From: JAKZSU01 sp047517485 | Lineage (GTDB): Bacteria > Pseudomonadota > Alphaproteobacteria > UBA7887 | DNA: 47,129 nucleotides | Assembly (NCBI GenBank): GCA_047517485.1 | Contig: JAKZSU010000151.1 | Span: forward strand, 1 to 47,129 | Direction: 5' to 3' | In this document: piece by piece, positions 17,182-26,957 of the stretch | Layout: each line of letters opens with the position of its first letter | Position numbering within the stretch: position 1 is the stretch's first letter | Made by a program: the position numbers and the translations under genes | Notes under the pieces: generated by a model | Database searches by the model: none | What the model saw: the letters and a program-made list of their open reading frames with translations, nothing else | Told to the model about the DNA's origin: nothing

Positions 17182-18477
17182 ATGACGCGTAGGCAAGCGG
17201 TAAGGCGAGCCGGTACCCGGCATAAATTGTTGGCGACCTTGGTATTCGCCGCGGCGGTTATGTTCGCCCAAGCGCCGGCGCGCGACGCCGCGGCCGGCTA
17301 TGCCTCGTTCATTATCGATAACGCGACCGGCACGATGCTGTATCAGGTCAACGCGGATACGCTGAACTATCCGGCGTCGCTGACCAAGATGATGACGCTT
17401 TATCTGGTTTTTGAAGCGCTCGATGACGGCCGGATGACGATCAACACGCCGTTGAGCGTGTCGGTCTTCGCGTCCAAAAGACCGCCATCGAAACTTCGCC
17501 TCAAGGCCGGAGAAACCATTCTGCTCGGCGATGCGATCAGCGCCTTGGCGATCAAATCGGCGAACGATGCCGCGACGGTGATCGCCGAGAATTTGGCCGG
17601 CACCGAGCAGAATTTCGCGATCATGATGACCAAGCGCGCGCGCGAGCTCGGCATGACGCGGACGACGTTTCGCAATGCCAGCGGCCTGCCCGACAAGAAG
17701 CAGCGCACTACGGCGCGCGATATCGCCACCCTCGCCCAGAATCTCTATGGACGCTTTCCCCACCACACCCATTACTTCAACAATCGCTCGTTCCGATACA
17801 AGGGCCGGCGGTACCGCAACACCAACCGCCTGCTCGGCATCTACCGCGGCATGGACGGCATCAAGACGGGATACACCAACGCGTCTGGATATAATCTGGC
17901 GGCCTCGGTTCGACGCAAGAATCATCACATCATCGCGGTGGTGTTGGGCGGCAAGACCGCGCAACGGCGCGACCGCCATATGCGTCAACTGCTCGACAAT
18001 TCGTTCAGAAACGTCGGCCGGATCACCCAGATAATAGCGGTCGTCAAGCGACCGAAATATAAACCCGATCCGGCGATCACCATGGCGGCGATCGTGTCAC
18101 CGACCTATGAAGCGGCCGGCACCGCCGGGTCGATTCCCAAACGGATCGGCGTGGCGGCGGTGGCGGTCGGCGAAGCCTTGACAAGCTACGTGATAATTCC
18201 GTCGGCCCAGGCGCATCAGGAACTCGATCGCAATTGGGTCATTCAGGTCGGGGCGTATTCGCGCGCCGACGCGGCCGAACAGGCCTTGGACGCGGCGGCT
18301 TTCGTCATCCCCGCCTTGATAACCGAAACCGCGCGTCGGATCGACGTGGTCGAGGACAAGCACGGTAAATTATACCGCGCCCGCCAGACCGGAATGACCG
18401 AGGCGGAAGCGCGACAAGCGTGTTTCGAACTGCGGTCGCAGTCCCTGCCTTGCATGGTAGCGGGACCGAGTTCCTAG
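17182..18477 (+). CDS. D-alanyl-D-alanine carboxypeptidase (S11) with SPOR domain
   Basis: The 431-residue penicillin-binding protein trims the terminal D-Ala of peptidoglycan stem peptides in the periplasm. An N-terminal hydrophobic segment (about 16-30) acts as signal peptide. The active-site triad of motifs is complete: SLTK (S66, K69), SAN (126-128) and KTG (228-230). A C-terminal SPOR domain (about 352-430, NWVIQVGAYSRADAAEQAL...) should bind denuded septal glycan and place the enzyme at the division site. GAGGAG lies about 10 bases before the ATG. Convergent with the cysteine hydrolase, overlapping by 4 bases. Confidence 0.92.
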   Translation: MTRRQAVRRAGTRHKLLATLVFAAAVMFAQAPARDAAAGYASFIIDNATGTMLYQVNADTLNYPASLTKMMTLYLVFEALDDGRMTINTPLSVSVFASKRPPSKLRLKAGETILLGDAISALAIKSANDAATVIAENLAGTEQNFAIMMTKRARELGMTRTTFRNASGLPDKKQRTTARDIATLAQNLYGRFPHHTHYFNNRSFRYKGRRYRNTNRLLGIYRGMDGIKTGYTNASGYNLAASVRRKNHHIIAVVLGGKTAQRRDRHMRQLLDNSFRNVGRITQIIAVVKRPKYKPDPAITMAAIVSPTYEAAGTAGSIPKRIGVAAVAVGEALTSYVIIPSAQAHQELDRNWVIQVGAYSRADAAEQALDAAAFVIPALITETARRIDVVEDKHGKLYRARQTGMTEAEARQACFELRSQSLPCMVAGPSS

Positions 18478-19205
18478 TCTAACCAACTCAGCGTGCCGGC
18501 CAGGCGCGCGCCCCGCGAATGCATGAAATAGAGCCCCATATGATGGGTCAGCGCTTGCGGATGACGGGCGGTTTCCGGCAGTCCCAGATCGGCGACCACG
18601 GCACCGGATAGATCATAGGTCGCACAGCCTTTCTCATAGACGGTGATATCGACCAGACTCGGCATCAGCCCATGATTGCGCGCCGAGAGAAACGTCAGCA
18701 CGAAATCCATCACGCAAATATCGGTGCAAATGCCGACCACGAGGACGGTTTCCAAGCGATGCGAGTTAACCCAATCGACGCTGCGATTGGCGCCGCTGGC
18801 GACATCGATCGATCCGACAAACCCATTGATGCAGTCTTTGCGGATCAAGGTTGCCTGCGGGCAATCGCCAAGCCAGGTGAGCTCGGGCACCAAATTCTCC
18901 TCGCCGGTTCCGGCCTCGCAGTGCGGCGGATAGGGCGGTTCGGGCTTGCCCGGGACGTGGGTGTCGAGAAACGCCGCGATCGGCAAGTCGCGCGCCGCGA
19001 ACGCGCGCGCCAGGGTGTCGGTCTCGGCAACCATACCGGCGACTTGCGCGTTGGGCCCGATGGGCGCGAGATTGCCGCCGCCGACGGTAGCGAACCCATT
19101 GACCTCGTCGACGATGACGAGGCCGATAGCGCCACTCATGGTCACCGGCTCCAATTGAACCGGCGCTTCCCGTTCGATCCCGGAGAGGAGATCCACTTCG
19201 GACAT
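18474..19205 (-). CDS. Isochorismatase-like cysteine hydrolase (nicotinamidase type)
   Basis: The 243-residue product shows the catalytic triad of the family: D33 (VIVDEVNGF), K123 (IRKDCINGF) and nucleophile C164 (GICTDICVMDF). It also has DTH (D81, H83) and a later PPHC histidine (H95), the metal site of nicotinamidases. Hydrolysis of nicotinamide to nicotinate is the best guess; other amide substrates remain possible. It is the last gene of the long minus-strand run, 10 bases after the phosphomannomutase gene. Confidence 0.85.
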   Translation of the reverse strand: MSEVDLLSGIEREAPVQLEPVTMSGAIGLVIVDEVNGFATVGGGNLAPIGPNAQVAGMVAETDTLARAFAARDLPIAAFLDTHVPGKPEPPYPPHCEAGTGEENLVPELTWLGDCPQATLIRKDCINGFVGSIDVASGANRSVDWVNSHRLETVLVVGICTDICVMDFVLTFLSARNHGLMPSLVDITVYEKGCATYDLSGAVVADLGLPETARHPQALTHHMGLYFMHSRGARLAGTLSWLD

Positions 19206-19215
19206 TTTCGCCTCC

Positions 19216-20601
19216 TTACAACGGCGGTGGGGTCACCCCACTCGCCTCGAGCTGCGCCGAAAGCGCGGCCTTGAGCCGAGCCAGTCCGGGCTCGTCGGCG
19301 GATTCACAACGCGCGACGAGCACCGGCTGGGTATTCGAAGCGCGCAACAACCACCAGCCGTCTTCGGTGTTGACCCGCACACCGTCGATATCGACGACAT
19401 CGGCACCGGCAGCGCGCAGACGCTCGGCGACCTCGTCGACGACAGCGAATTTGCGCGCGTCCGGACAGTCGAAACGCAGTTCCGGGGTGTTGACCATCTG
19501 CGGCAAGGCGGCGCGCATCGCCGCCGCCGATGTGCCGTTCCGCGCCACCGTGTCGATCAGACGCACCGCCGCGTAAAGCCCGTCATCATAGCCGAAATAG
19601 CGGTCGGCGAAAAAGATGTGGCCGCTCATTTCGCCGGCCAACGGCGCCCCGGTCTCGGCCATCTTGCTCTTGATCGGCGAATGGCCGGTGCGCCACATGA
19701 CCGGGTTGCCGCCGTTGGCGGCGATATGATCGAACAGAACCTGGCTCGCCTTGACGTCGGCGATAACCGTCGCGCCGGGTCGTTCGCGCAGCAGATCGGC
19801 GGCGAGCAGGGCGAGGATCTGGTCGCCCCAGATGATCCGGCCGTCGCCATCGACGGCGCCGAGGCGGTCGCCGTCACCATCGAAGGCGACCCCCATATCG
19901 CAGCCCTCGGCGCGCACCGTCGCGATCAGCAGTTCGAGATTTTCCGCCACCGTGGGATCGGGATGGTGATTGGGAAAATGGCCGTCGATGGTCTCGCAGA
20001 GCAACAGATGCTCGCCGGGCAAATCGCGTACCAAGCGCGCCATGACCGCCCCCGCCGCGCCATTCCCCGCGTCCCACGCCACTTTGAGGCCGCGATCGCT
20101 GCGATACGCCTCGGCGAGAGTGGCGATATAGCGGTCGCCGACGTCCTCTTCGCGGACGGTTCCGGCGCCGTTATGAAACGCCCGGGAGGCCGCGACCGCC
20201 CCGAGTTCCTGGATGTCGTCGCCGTAAAATGGTCCGCCCGCGAGCACCATCTTGAAACCGTTGTGGTTGGGCGGATTGTGCGAGCCGGCAATCATGATCG
20301 CGCCGTCGGCATTACCTGTCTTGCCGGCGAAATAGAGCATCGGCGTCGGCCCCAAGCCGATCCGGGCCACCGACGCGCCGGACGCGATCAAGCCTTGGAC
20401 CAAGGCGTCTTCGAGAGTCGGCGAGGATAGCCGGCCGTCGTAGCCGACACAGATCGTGGCGCCGCCGGTCCGCGCGCGAACCAGGGTCGCGAAACTTCGG
20501 CCAATGGCAAAGGCGTGACTTGGAGTCACCGTCTCTTCGAAAACACCGCGAATATCGTAGGCGCGCAGCGTTCCGGGATCGAGGGACGCGGGCTCAATCA
20601 T
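19216..20601 (-). CDS. Phosphomannomutase/phosphoglucomutase
   Basis: The 461-residue alpha-D-phosphohexomutase interconverts mannose or glucose 6-phosphate and 1-phosphate. The phosphoserine loop (AGSHNP, S107), the Mg2+ loop DGDGDR (241-246), the sugar-selecting loop GEMSGH (323-328) and the phosphate-binding RASNTQP (420-426) are all present, the GEMSGH form being typical of bifunctional PMM/PGM. Its ATG overlaps the ugd stop region by 8 bases. With galU and ugd it forms a route from glucose 6-phosphate to UDP-glucuronate for surface polysaccharide. Confidence 0.93.
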   Translation of the reverse strand: MIEPASLDPGTLRAYDIRGVFEETVTPSHAFAIGRSFATLVRARTGGATICVGYDGRLSSPTLEDALVQGLIASGASVARIGLGPTPMLYFAGKTGNADGAIMIAGSHNPPNHNGFKMVLAGGPFYGDDIQELGAVAASRAFHNGAGTVREEDVGDRYIATLAEAYRSDRGLKVAWDAGNGAAGAVMARLVRDLPGEHLLLCETIDGHFPNHHPDPTVAENLELLIATVRAEGCDMGVAFDGDGDRLGAVDGDGRIIWGDQILALLAADLLRERPGATVIADVKASQVLFDHIAANGGNPVMWRTGHSPIKSKMAETGAPLAGEMSGHIFFADRYFGYDDGLYAAVRLIDTVARNGTSAAAMRAALPQMVNTPELRFDCPDARKFAVVDEVAERLRAAGADVVDIDGVRVNTEDGWWLLRASNTQPVLVARCESADEPGLARLKAALSAQLEASGVTPPPL

Positions 20602-21934
20602 CGGTATCGATCCCGACGTCCGGGCGGCCGACGCTGACATAGTGAAAGCCCTCGGCTGCCATTTCGTCGGGCCGATAGACGTTGCGCAAGTCGACAAAGA
20701 CCGGCCGCGCCATTACCGCCTTGAGGCGCTTGAGATCGAGGGCGCGAAACTGGTTCCATTCGGTGATCAGCACCAGGGCATCGGCGCCATCGGCGACTTC
20801 GTAGGCCGAGTCACCCACATCAAGCCCGTCGATCATAGTCCGTGCCGCGTCCATGCCGACGGGATCGTACGCCCGCACCCGGGCTCCCGACGCTTGCAAC
20901 AACGGCACGATCACCAGACTGGGACTGTCGCGCATATCGTCGGTATTCGGCTTGAAGGTCAGGCCGAGCACGGCGATCGTCTTGCCCGCGACCGAGCCGC
21001 CGCACGCCGCGATCACTTTCTCCGCCATCCGCGTCTTGCGCGCCTCGTTGACATCGACGACCGCCTCGACAATCCGCATCGGCGTGCTGCTCTCGCGCGC
21101 GGTGCGCACCAACGCCAGGGTGTCCTTGGGGAAGCACGAGCCGCCATAGCCAGGACCGGCATGCAGGAATTTCGAGCCGATCCGGCCGTCGAGCCCGATG
21201 CCCTTGGCGACTTCCTGGACATCGGCGCCGACCTGTTCGCAGAGATCGGCGACCTCGTTGATAAAGGTGATCTTGGTCGCGAGAAAGGCGTTGGCGGCAT
21301 ATTTTGTGAGTTCCGCGGTCTCGCGCGAGGTGATCAGGATCGGCGTTTCACGAAGAAACAGGGGCCGGTACAGCGAGCGCATGACCTCGCGCGCATGGTC
21401 GCTGATCGCGCCGACGACAACGCGGTCGGGACGCATGAAATCCTCGATCGCCGATCCTTCGCGAAGAAATTCCGGGTTCGAGACGACATCGAAATCGACG
21501 CCGGGCCGGAGATCGGCGCGCGCCGCGGTGATCCGCCGCTCGACCTCGGCGCCGGTACCGACCGGGACCGTCGATTTGGTGACGATGACCAACCGGCCGG
21601 TGATTGTCTTGGCAATGTCCTCGGCCGCGGCATAGACAAAACTCAAGTCGGCGTGCCCGTCGCCGCGCCGGCTCGGCGTGCCGACGGCGATGAACACCGC
21701 GTCGGCCTCGACCATCGCGGCCGCCAGATCGGTGGCGAATGCGAGCCGACCGGCGGCGCGGTTGCGCGCCACCAAATCGTCGAGTCCAGGTTCGTATATC
21801 GGCACCTGTCCCGCGTTCAAGGCGTCGATCTTCGCGGTGTCGGTATCGATACAGGCGACATCGACGCCGAACTCGGAGAAGCAGGCGCCGGAGACCAGGC
21901 CGACATAGCCGGTGCCGACCATGACAATCTTCAT
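20594..21934 (-). CDS. ugd: UDP-glucose 6-dehydrogenase
   Basis: A 446-residue enzyme that oxidises UDP-glucose twice with NAD+ to UDP-glucuronate. The N-terminal Rossmann fold (VGTGYVGLVSG), the STVPVGTG segment, the central NAFLATKITFINE helix and the catalytic cysteine in GYGGSCFPKD (C267) are intact. The start overlaps the galU stop by 4 bases (ATGA), so product and substrate enzymes are translationally coupled. Confidence 0.96.
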   Translation of the reverse strand: MKIVMVGTGYVGLVSGACFSEFGVDVACIDTDTAKIDALNAGQVPIYEPGLDDLVARNRAAGRLAFATDLAAAMVEADAVFIAVGTPSRRGDGHADLSFVYAAAEDIAKTITGRLVIVTKSTVPVGTGAEVERRITAARADLRPGVDFDVVSNPEFLREGSAIEDFMRPDRVVVGAISDHAREVMRSLYRPLFLRETPILITSRETAELTKYAANAFLATKITFINEVADLCEQVGADVQEVAKGIGLDGRIGSKFLHAGPGYGGSCFPKDTLALVRTARESSTPMRIVEAVVDVNEARKTRMAEKVIAACGGSVAGKTIAVLGLTFKPNTDDMRDSPSLVIVPLLQASGARVRAYDPVGMDAARTMIDGLDVGDSAYEVADGADALVLITEWNQFRALDLKRLKAVMARPVFVDLRNVYRPDEMAAEGFHYVSVGRPDVGIDTDD

Positions 21935-22827
21935 GTCGTGTCCTTCCGGGCCAACGCGGCGGCAAATCTTTCGATCAGCGCGCGGGCGCCACCGGCCGTG
22001 TCGTCATGCGCCAGGGCGTAGGCGATCGAGGCTTCGAGAAAGCCCAATTTGGTGCCACAGTCGAAGCGCCGGCCGGCAAACCGGAAGCCGTGAAAAGGCA
22101 CGCCGCCGATCAGCCCCCGCATCGCGTCGGTTAGCTGAATCTCGCCGCCCGCGCCGACGCTTTGATGTTCAAGGCGATCGAAAATTGTCGGTTGGAGAAT
22201 GTAGCGCCCGATGATCGAGAGAGTGGACGGCGCGTCCGCGGGTTTGGGCTTTTCCACCAATCCAAGCACTTCGACCAGTGATCCCGACTGGTTCCCCGGA
22301 TCGAGCACGCCATAGCGGTCGGTATGCGCGCGAGCGACATCCATCACCGCCACCAGGTTGCCGCCGACCCGGTCGTAATCGGCGATCATTTGCTCGAGAC
22401 ACGACAGCGGGCCAAACACCAGATCGTCGGGAAGCAGGACCGCGAACGGCTGATCGCCAACCAGGTCGCGGGCGCACCACACCGCGTGACCGAGGCCGCG
22501 CGGCTCGGGCTGTTCGGTATAGACGATGAGATCCGCGGGGTAGTTGGTAGCCTCGAGCAGCGCGAGGAGATCGGTTTTACCGCCCTCCATGAGGGTGGTC
22601 TCGAGCGCCGGCGCGGGCGCGAAATGGTCCTTGATCGCCGCCTTGCCGGGTCCGGTGACGATGACGATGCGCTCGATGCCGGCGGCGAATGCTTCCTCGA
22701 CGGCGTATTGGATAAGCGGCCGGTCGGCCACCGGCAGCATTTCTTTGGCGAGCACCTTGGTCGCCGGCAGAAACCGCGTTCCGAGACCGCCGACGGGGAT
22801 TACCGCGCACCGGACCGGCGCGGTCAT
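21931..22827 (-). CDS. galU: UTP--glucose-1-phosphate uridylyltransferase
   Basis: A 298-residue nucleotidyltransferase making UDP-glucose from UTP and glucose 1-phosphate. The N-terminal GGLGTRFLPATK loop binds nucleotide; KEMLPV, QPEPRGLGHAVWCAR and the FVEKPKP-like LVEKPKPADAP are family landmarks. It lies 27 bases after recJ and is coupled to ugd. Confidence 0.96.
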   Translation of the reverse strand: MTAPVRCAVIPVGGLGTRFLPATKVLAKEMLPVADRPLIQYAVEEAFAAGIERIVIVTGPGKAAIKDHFAPAPALETTLMEGGKTDLLALLEATNYPADLIVYTEQPEPRGLGHAVWCARDLVGDQPFAVLLPDDLVFGPLSCLEQMIADYDRVGGNLVAVMDVARAHTDRYGVLDPGNQSGSLVEVLGLVEKPKPADAPSTLSIIGRYILQPTIFDRLEHQSVGAGGEIQLTDAMRGLIGGVPFHGFRFAGRRFDCGTKLGFLEASIAYALAHDDTAGGARALIERFAAALARKDTT

Positions 22828-22854
22828 CGTGCAATACTCCAGCTCACCATAAAC

Positions 22855-24648
22855 TCAGCCGGGTTCGGCAACATCGTCGATTACCAATTGGACACCGTTG
22901 CGGCCCTGCCAACGATCGACGCGTAAACGGCCGCAAACATGAAGCGGCCGCCCGCTGGCGGCGATCAGGGCGGCGCCAACGGGGCGGTCGGCGCTGCGAA
23001 ACGCGATCGCCTTGAGGCGGCCGCCGCCGGCGCCAGCCAGGCGGCAGCTGACGTGCCCTTTGCCAACCGTCTTGGCATATTCGATGCGGCAGCGCGGAAA
23101 CGCGAACCGAGGCTCCGCGTTGCCGCTGCCGAACGGCCCAGCGCGGGCCACCAACTCACACAGCGACGGGGTGGCACCGGCCACTTCCAAGACGCCGTCG
23201 ACGCCGAGGCTGGGGCGCGACGGAATGTCGTTGGCGCGACGCAGGCGTTCCGCGAGAAATTCGCTGAGCGGGCCGAGCTGGCCGCGGTCGAGGGTGAGGC
23301 CCGCCGCCATCGCGTGGCCGCCGCCGCCCTCGATCAAGCCGCTTTGGCGCGCCGCGGTAACCGCGGTGCCGAAATCGAACCCCGCCACCGAGCGCGCCGA
23401 GCCCTTGCCGACTTCGCCATCGAACGCGATGGCGAGCGTCGGGCGGGCGAAGCGCTCCACCATGCGGCTGGCGATCAGGCCGATCACGCCGGGGTGCCAG
23501 TTCTCGCCGGTCAACACCAGCAGCGGCGGAAGCACGCCGTCGCGATGCTCGACGTCACGCAACGCCTCGTCGAGCATACGGGTTTCGATCGCCTTGCGGT
23601 CTTCGTTCAGCCCGTCGAGCCTTTGCGCCAGCGGCAGCGCCTCGGCGATCGAGCGGCTGGTGAGCAGGCGATGGCCGAGGTCGGCGGCGCCGACGCGCCC
23701 GCCGGCATTGATCCGCGGTCCGAGGAGAAACCCGGCCTCGTAGGTGCCCGGGGTCTCCTCGATCCGCGCGACATCGATCAGCGCGGCGATCCCGGGATTG
23801 CCGCGCCGCGCCAATATTTTCAAACCCTGCCGCACGAACGCGCGGTTGAGACCGACCAGCGGTACCATGTCGCACACGGTGCCGAGCGCCACGAGATCGA
23901 GCCACTGGCGCAGATCGGGCTCGTCACGACCGGCGAACCACCCGCGTTCGCGCAGCGTCCGATTGACCGCGACCAGCAAAACGAAGGCGACCCCGACGGC
24001 GGCCAGGGCCCCCTGCCCGCTGGTATCGTCGAGGCGATTGGGATTGACCAAGGCCAGCGCGGGCGGCAGGTCGGGCCCGGTCAGATGATGGTCGACGACG
24101 ATCACGTCGAGGCCGTCGGCGTTGGCGGCGGCGATCGCGTCATGGGCGGCGATGCCGCAATCGACGGTGACCACCACCGCCGCGCCTTCCGCCCGCAACG
24201 CGCGGAAGGCGGGAATGTTCGGCCCATAGCCCTCGGCGATGCGATCAGGAATATAGGGCCGCGTCTTGGCCCCCACCGCCTCCAGATAAAGCCGCACCAG
24301 CGCCGAGGCGGTCGCGCCGTCGACATCGTAATCACCGAATATGGCGACCAGTTCACCGCCCTCCACCGCATCGGCGAGTCGGGCGGCGGCGACATCCATG
24401 TCGGCAAGCGTAGACGGATCGGGCAGCATCGCCCTCAAGGTCGGCTCGAGAAAGGTCGCCGCGTCGTCGAGACCGACACCGCGCGCCGCCAGCACACGTC
24501 CGAGCAAGTCGGGAATATCGAGCGATTGCGACAGCGCCAAGGCGAGCCGCTCGTCGTCGAGCCTGGCACGCCACGATTTGCCGCCGATCGAGGCCTCGAC
24601 GCCGAGCACCGCGTCGGTGCTTTCGATCGCAAACGCCGTGTCGGCCAT
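22855..24648 (-). CDS. recJ: Single-stranded-DNA-specific exonuclease RecJ
   Basis: A 5'-3' single-strand exonuclease used in recombination and mismatch repair. DHH phosphoesterase motifs are visible: GDYDVDG (D106, D108, D110), TVDCG (162-166) and VDHH (D186-H188). The DHHA1 GGGGHAMAAG motif and a C-terminal OB-type domain follow; total 597 residues. ATG 24648 follows the glpX TAA within a base; an in-frame ATG at 24663 overlapping glpX is possible but has AGGAG directly against it. Confidence 0.95.
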   Translation of the reverse strand: MADTAFAIESTDAVLGVEASIGGKSWRARLDDERLALALSQSLDIPDLLGRVLAARGVGLDDAATFLEPTLRAMLPDPSTLADMDVAAARLADAVEGGELVAIFGDYDVDGATASALVRLYLEAVGAKTRPYIPDRIAEGYGPNIPAFRALRAEGAAVVVTVDCGIAAHDAIAAANADGLDVIVVDHHLTGPDLPPALALVNPNRLDDTSGQGALAAVGVAFVLLVAVNRTLRERGWFAGRDEPDLRQWLDLVALGTVCDMVPLVGLNRAFVRQGLKILARRGNPGIAALIDVARIEETPGTYEAGFLLGPRINAGGRVGAADLGHRLLTSRSIAEALPLAQRLDGLNEDRKAIETRMLDEALRDVEHRDGVLPPLLVLTGENWHPGVIGLIASRMVERFARPTLAIAFDGEVGKGSARSVAGFDFGTAVTAARQSGLIEGGGGHAMAAGLTLDRGQLGPLSEFLAERLRRANDIPSRPSLGVDGVLEVAGATPSLCELVARAGPFGSGNAEPRFAFPRCRIEYAKTVGKGHVSCRLAGAGGGRLKAIAFRSADRPVGAALIAASGRPLHVCGRLRVDRWQGRNGVQLVIDDVAEPG

Positions 24649-24649
24649 A

Positions 24650-25636
24650 TTAGTGGGTGTCATCTCCTAGCATCACCTTGCGGCCGAAATCATGCTGCGC
24701 GCCGATCACGCGGACGGTGCCGGTTTTCGACCGCATGACCAGGGATTCGGTTTCGCAGCCGCCGGAGAAACGCCGCACGCCGCGTAGCATCGAGCCGTCG
24801 GTCACGCCGGTCGCCGCGAACATGACGTCGCCATGCGCCAGATCCTCAAGCAAATATTTGCGGTCGAAATCCTCGACCCCCATATTGCGCGCGCGGCCGC
24901 GCTCGTCGTCGTTACGGAAGATCAAACGGCCCATCATCTGGCCGCCAATGCATTGCAGCGCCGCCGCCGCCAGCACGCCTTCAGGCGCGCCGCCGCTGCC
25001 GATATAGATGTCGATGCCGGTGCCGTCGCGCGAGGTGGCGATCACCCCCGCGACATCGCCGTCTTGGATGAGCTGGATCCGCGCCCCCGCCTCGCGGGTC
25101 TTGGCGATCAGCTCTTCATGGCGCGGCCGGCTGAGAATGCAGGCGACGATGTCGCTCACCTCGACCGCCTTGGCCTTGGCCAGATTGGCGAGATTGGTTG
25201 CCGGCGACTCGTCGAGATCGACCACCGTGTCGGGCAGACCGGCGCCGACCGCGATCTTGTCCATGTAGACGTCGGGGGCGTTGAGAAATCCGCCGTCCTC
25301 GGCCATGGCGATGACCGCCAGCGCATTGGGCCCGCCGGTGGCGCAAATCGTCGTGCCCTCGAGCGGATCGAGGGCGATATCGACCTTGGGCCCCCCGGTG
25401 CCGACTTTCTCGCCGATAAACAGCATCGGCGCCTCGTCGCGCTCGCCCTCGCCGATGACCACGGTGCCGTCGATGGCGAGGCCGTTCAACGCGCGCCGCA
25501 TGGCATCGACGGCGGCCTGATCGGCGGCGCGTTCGTCGCCGCGCCCCATGTAGCGCGAGCACGCCAGCGCCGCGGCCTCGGTGACCCGCACCACTTCGAG
25601 CGCCAGATTGCGATCGAGTACTCCAGACTCCGGCAT
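24650..25636 (-). CDS. glpX: Class II fructose-1,6-bisphosphatase
   Basis: A 328-residue GlpX enzyme that hydrolyses fructose 1,6-bisphosphate in gluconeogenesis. The metal-binding motifs GEGERDEAPM (about 63-71) and DPLEGTT (90-96) and the GxTDGSMLRGVR stretch near the C terminus are as in E. coli GlpX. It lies 31 bases after hom and adjoins recJ, an order seen in other Rhodospirillales-like genomes. Confidence 0.95.
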   Translation of the reverse strand: MPESGVLDRNLALEVVRVTEAAALACSRYMGRGDERAADQAAVDAMRRALNGLAIDGTVVIGEGERDEAPMLFIGEKVGTGGPKVDIALDPLEGTTICATGGPNALAVIAMAEDGGFLNAPDVYMDKIAVGAGLPDTVVDLDESPATNLANLAKAKAVEVSDIVACILSRPRHEELIAKTREAGARIQLIQDGDVAGVIATSRDGTGIDIYIGSGGAPEGVLAAAALQCIGGQMMGRLIFRNDDERGRARNMGVEDFDRKYLLEDLAHGDVMFAATGVTDGSMLRGVRRFSGGCETESLVMRSKTGTVRVIGAQHDFGRKVMLGDDTH

Positions 25637-25667
25637 GATTTCCCTCCTGGACAGTCGTGGCCGCAGC

Positions 25668-26957
25668 CTACAGTGATTCGATCCTGATCATGCGCGGTGG
25701 TTCGACCACCGAGTCGAGCGCGGCGATCTGCGCCAGCGCCGCCGTCATCGACGCCTCGACGACATCGTGCGTGGTCATCACCACGGGAACCGCCTCGTCG
25801 GGATCGCGCACCCGTTGCATCAGCGCCTCCATGGAAACCTCGTGATCGCGCAAACACCCGGCGATGTCGGCCATGACACCGGGCCGATCGACGACCATCA
25901 GACGAATGTAGTAGGCGCCGATGCGCCGCTCGATAGACACCGGCGCGAACGCGCGCAGGCGCGCCGCGGGAATCGAAAACGCCGGGACCCGGCTGCCGCG
26001 CGCGATATCGATCAGATCGGCGACTACCGCCGAGGCGGTCGGCCCAGCGCCGGCGCCGCGCCCCTCATAGACCGTGGTATCGACGAAATCGCCCTCGCCG
26101 ACGACCGCGTTGAGCACCCCTTCGACCCCGGCGATCGGGGTATCGCTGGGCACCATACAGGGGTGGACGCGTTGCTCGAGGCCGTCACCGGTCATCCGGG
26201 CGATGCCGAGCAACTTGATGCGATAGCCGAGCTCGTCGGCATAGGCGATATCGACTGGATCGATCGGCCGAATGCCCTCGACGTGAACCGCGTCGAAATC
26301 GACCACGGCGCCGAACGCGAGTCCGGCCAAGATCGCCAGCTTGTGCGCCGCGTCGATACCGTCGACGTCGAATCTGGGATCGGCCTCGGCATAGCCGAGA
26401 TCCTGCGCCTCGGCGAGCACGGTGTCGAAGGCGCGACCGGTGGCGCGCATATCGCTGAGCATATAGTTGCAGGTGCCGTTCAAGATGCCGTAGACGCGGG
26501 TCAGTCGGTTGGCCGCCAGGCCTTCGCGCAACGCCTTGACGATGGGGATGCCGCCGGCCACCGCCGCCTCGAATGCCAACACCGTGTCATTGTTCTCGGC
26601 CAAGAGCGCCAATTCGGTGCCATGCAAAGCGATCAGCGCCTTGTTCGCGGTCACCACCGCCTTGCCGCGGCCGAGCGCGGCGCGGATCAGATCGAGCGCG
26701 ACGCTGTCCGCGCCGCCGATCAACTCGATGACGACATCGGCATCGGTCGCCGCCAGATCGGGCGCCGCGTCGACCCAGGCGATGTCCGACAGATCGAGGC
26801 CGCGGTCCTTGGCGCGATCGCGCGCCGAGACCGCGACCAGATCGAAGGCGCGGCCACAGCGCACGGCGAGCAGGTCGTGATTTTCGCGCAGGACGGTCAC
26901 GGTGCCGGCGCCGACGGTGCCGAGCCCGGCGATGGCTATTTTGAGCGGTGGATTCAC
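25668..26957 (-). CDS. hom: Homoserine dehydrogenase
   Basis: A 429-residue monofunctional enzyme reducing aspartate semialdehyde to homoserine. The N-terminal NAD(P) fold (IAIAGLGTVGAGTV), the catalytic-domain signature around GGIPIVKALREGLAAN and GILNGTCNYM, and a C-terminal ACT domain (about 350-429, YYIRLMVVDRPGVMADI) for feedback by threonine are visible. The start is a GTG overlapping the alaC TGA (GTGA); the much longer open frame upstream is a shadow of alaC. Homoserine made here also supplies the sulfhydrylase at 36880. Confidence 0.95.
   Translation of the reverse strand: MNPPLKIAIAGLGTVGAGTVTVLRENHDLLAVRCGRAFDLVAVSARDRAKDRGLDLSDIAWVDAAPDLAATDADVVIELIGGADSVALDLIRAALGRGKAVVTANKALIALHGTELALLAENNDTVLAFEAAVAGGIPIVKALREGLAANRLTRVYGILNGTCNYMLSDMRATGRAFDTVLAEAQDLGYAEADPRFDVDGIDAAHKLAILAGLAFGAVVDFDAVHVEGIRPIDPVDIAYADELGYRIKLLGIARMTGDGLEQRVHPCMVPSDTPIAGVEGVLNAVVGEGDFVDTTVYEGRGAGAGPTASAVVADLIDIARGSRVPAFSIPAARLRAFAPVSIERRIGAYYIRLMVVDRPGVMADIAGCLRDHEVSMEALMQRVRDPDEAVPVVMTTHDVVEASMTAALAQIAALDSVVEPPRMIRIESL

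Noticed and set aside
22939..24738. Plus-strand open frame of 599 codons opposite recJ
   Set aside because: RecJ motifs are intact on the minus strand; the plus product has no recognisable domain.
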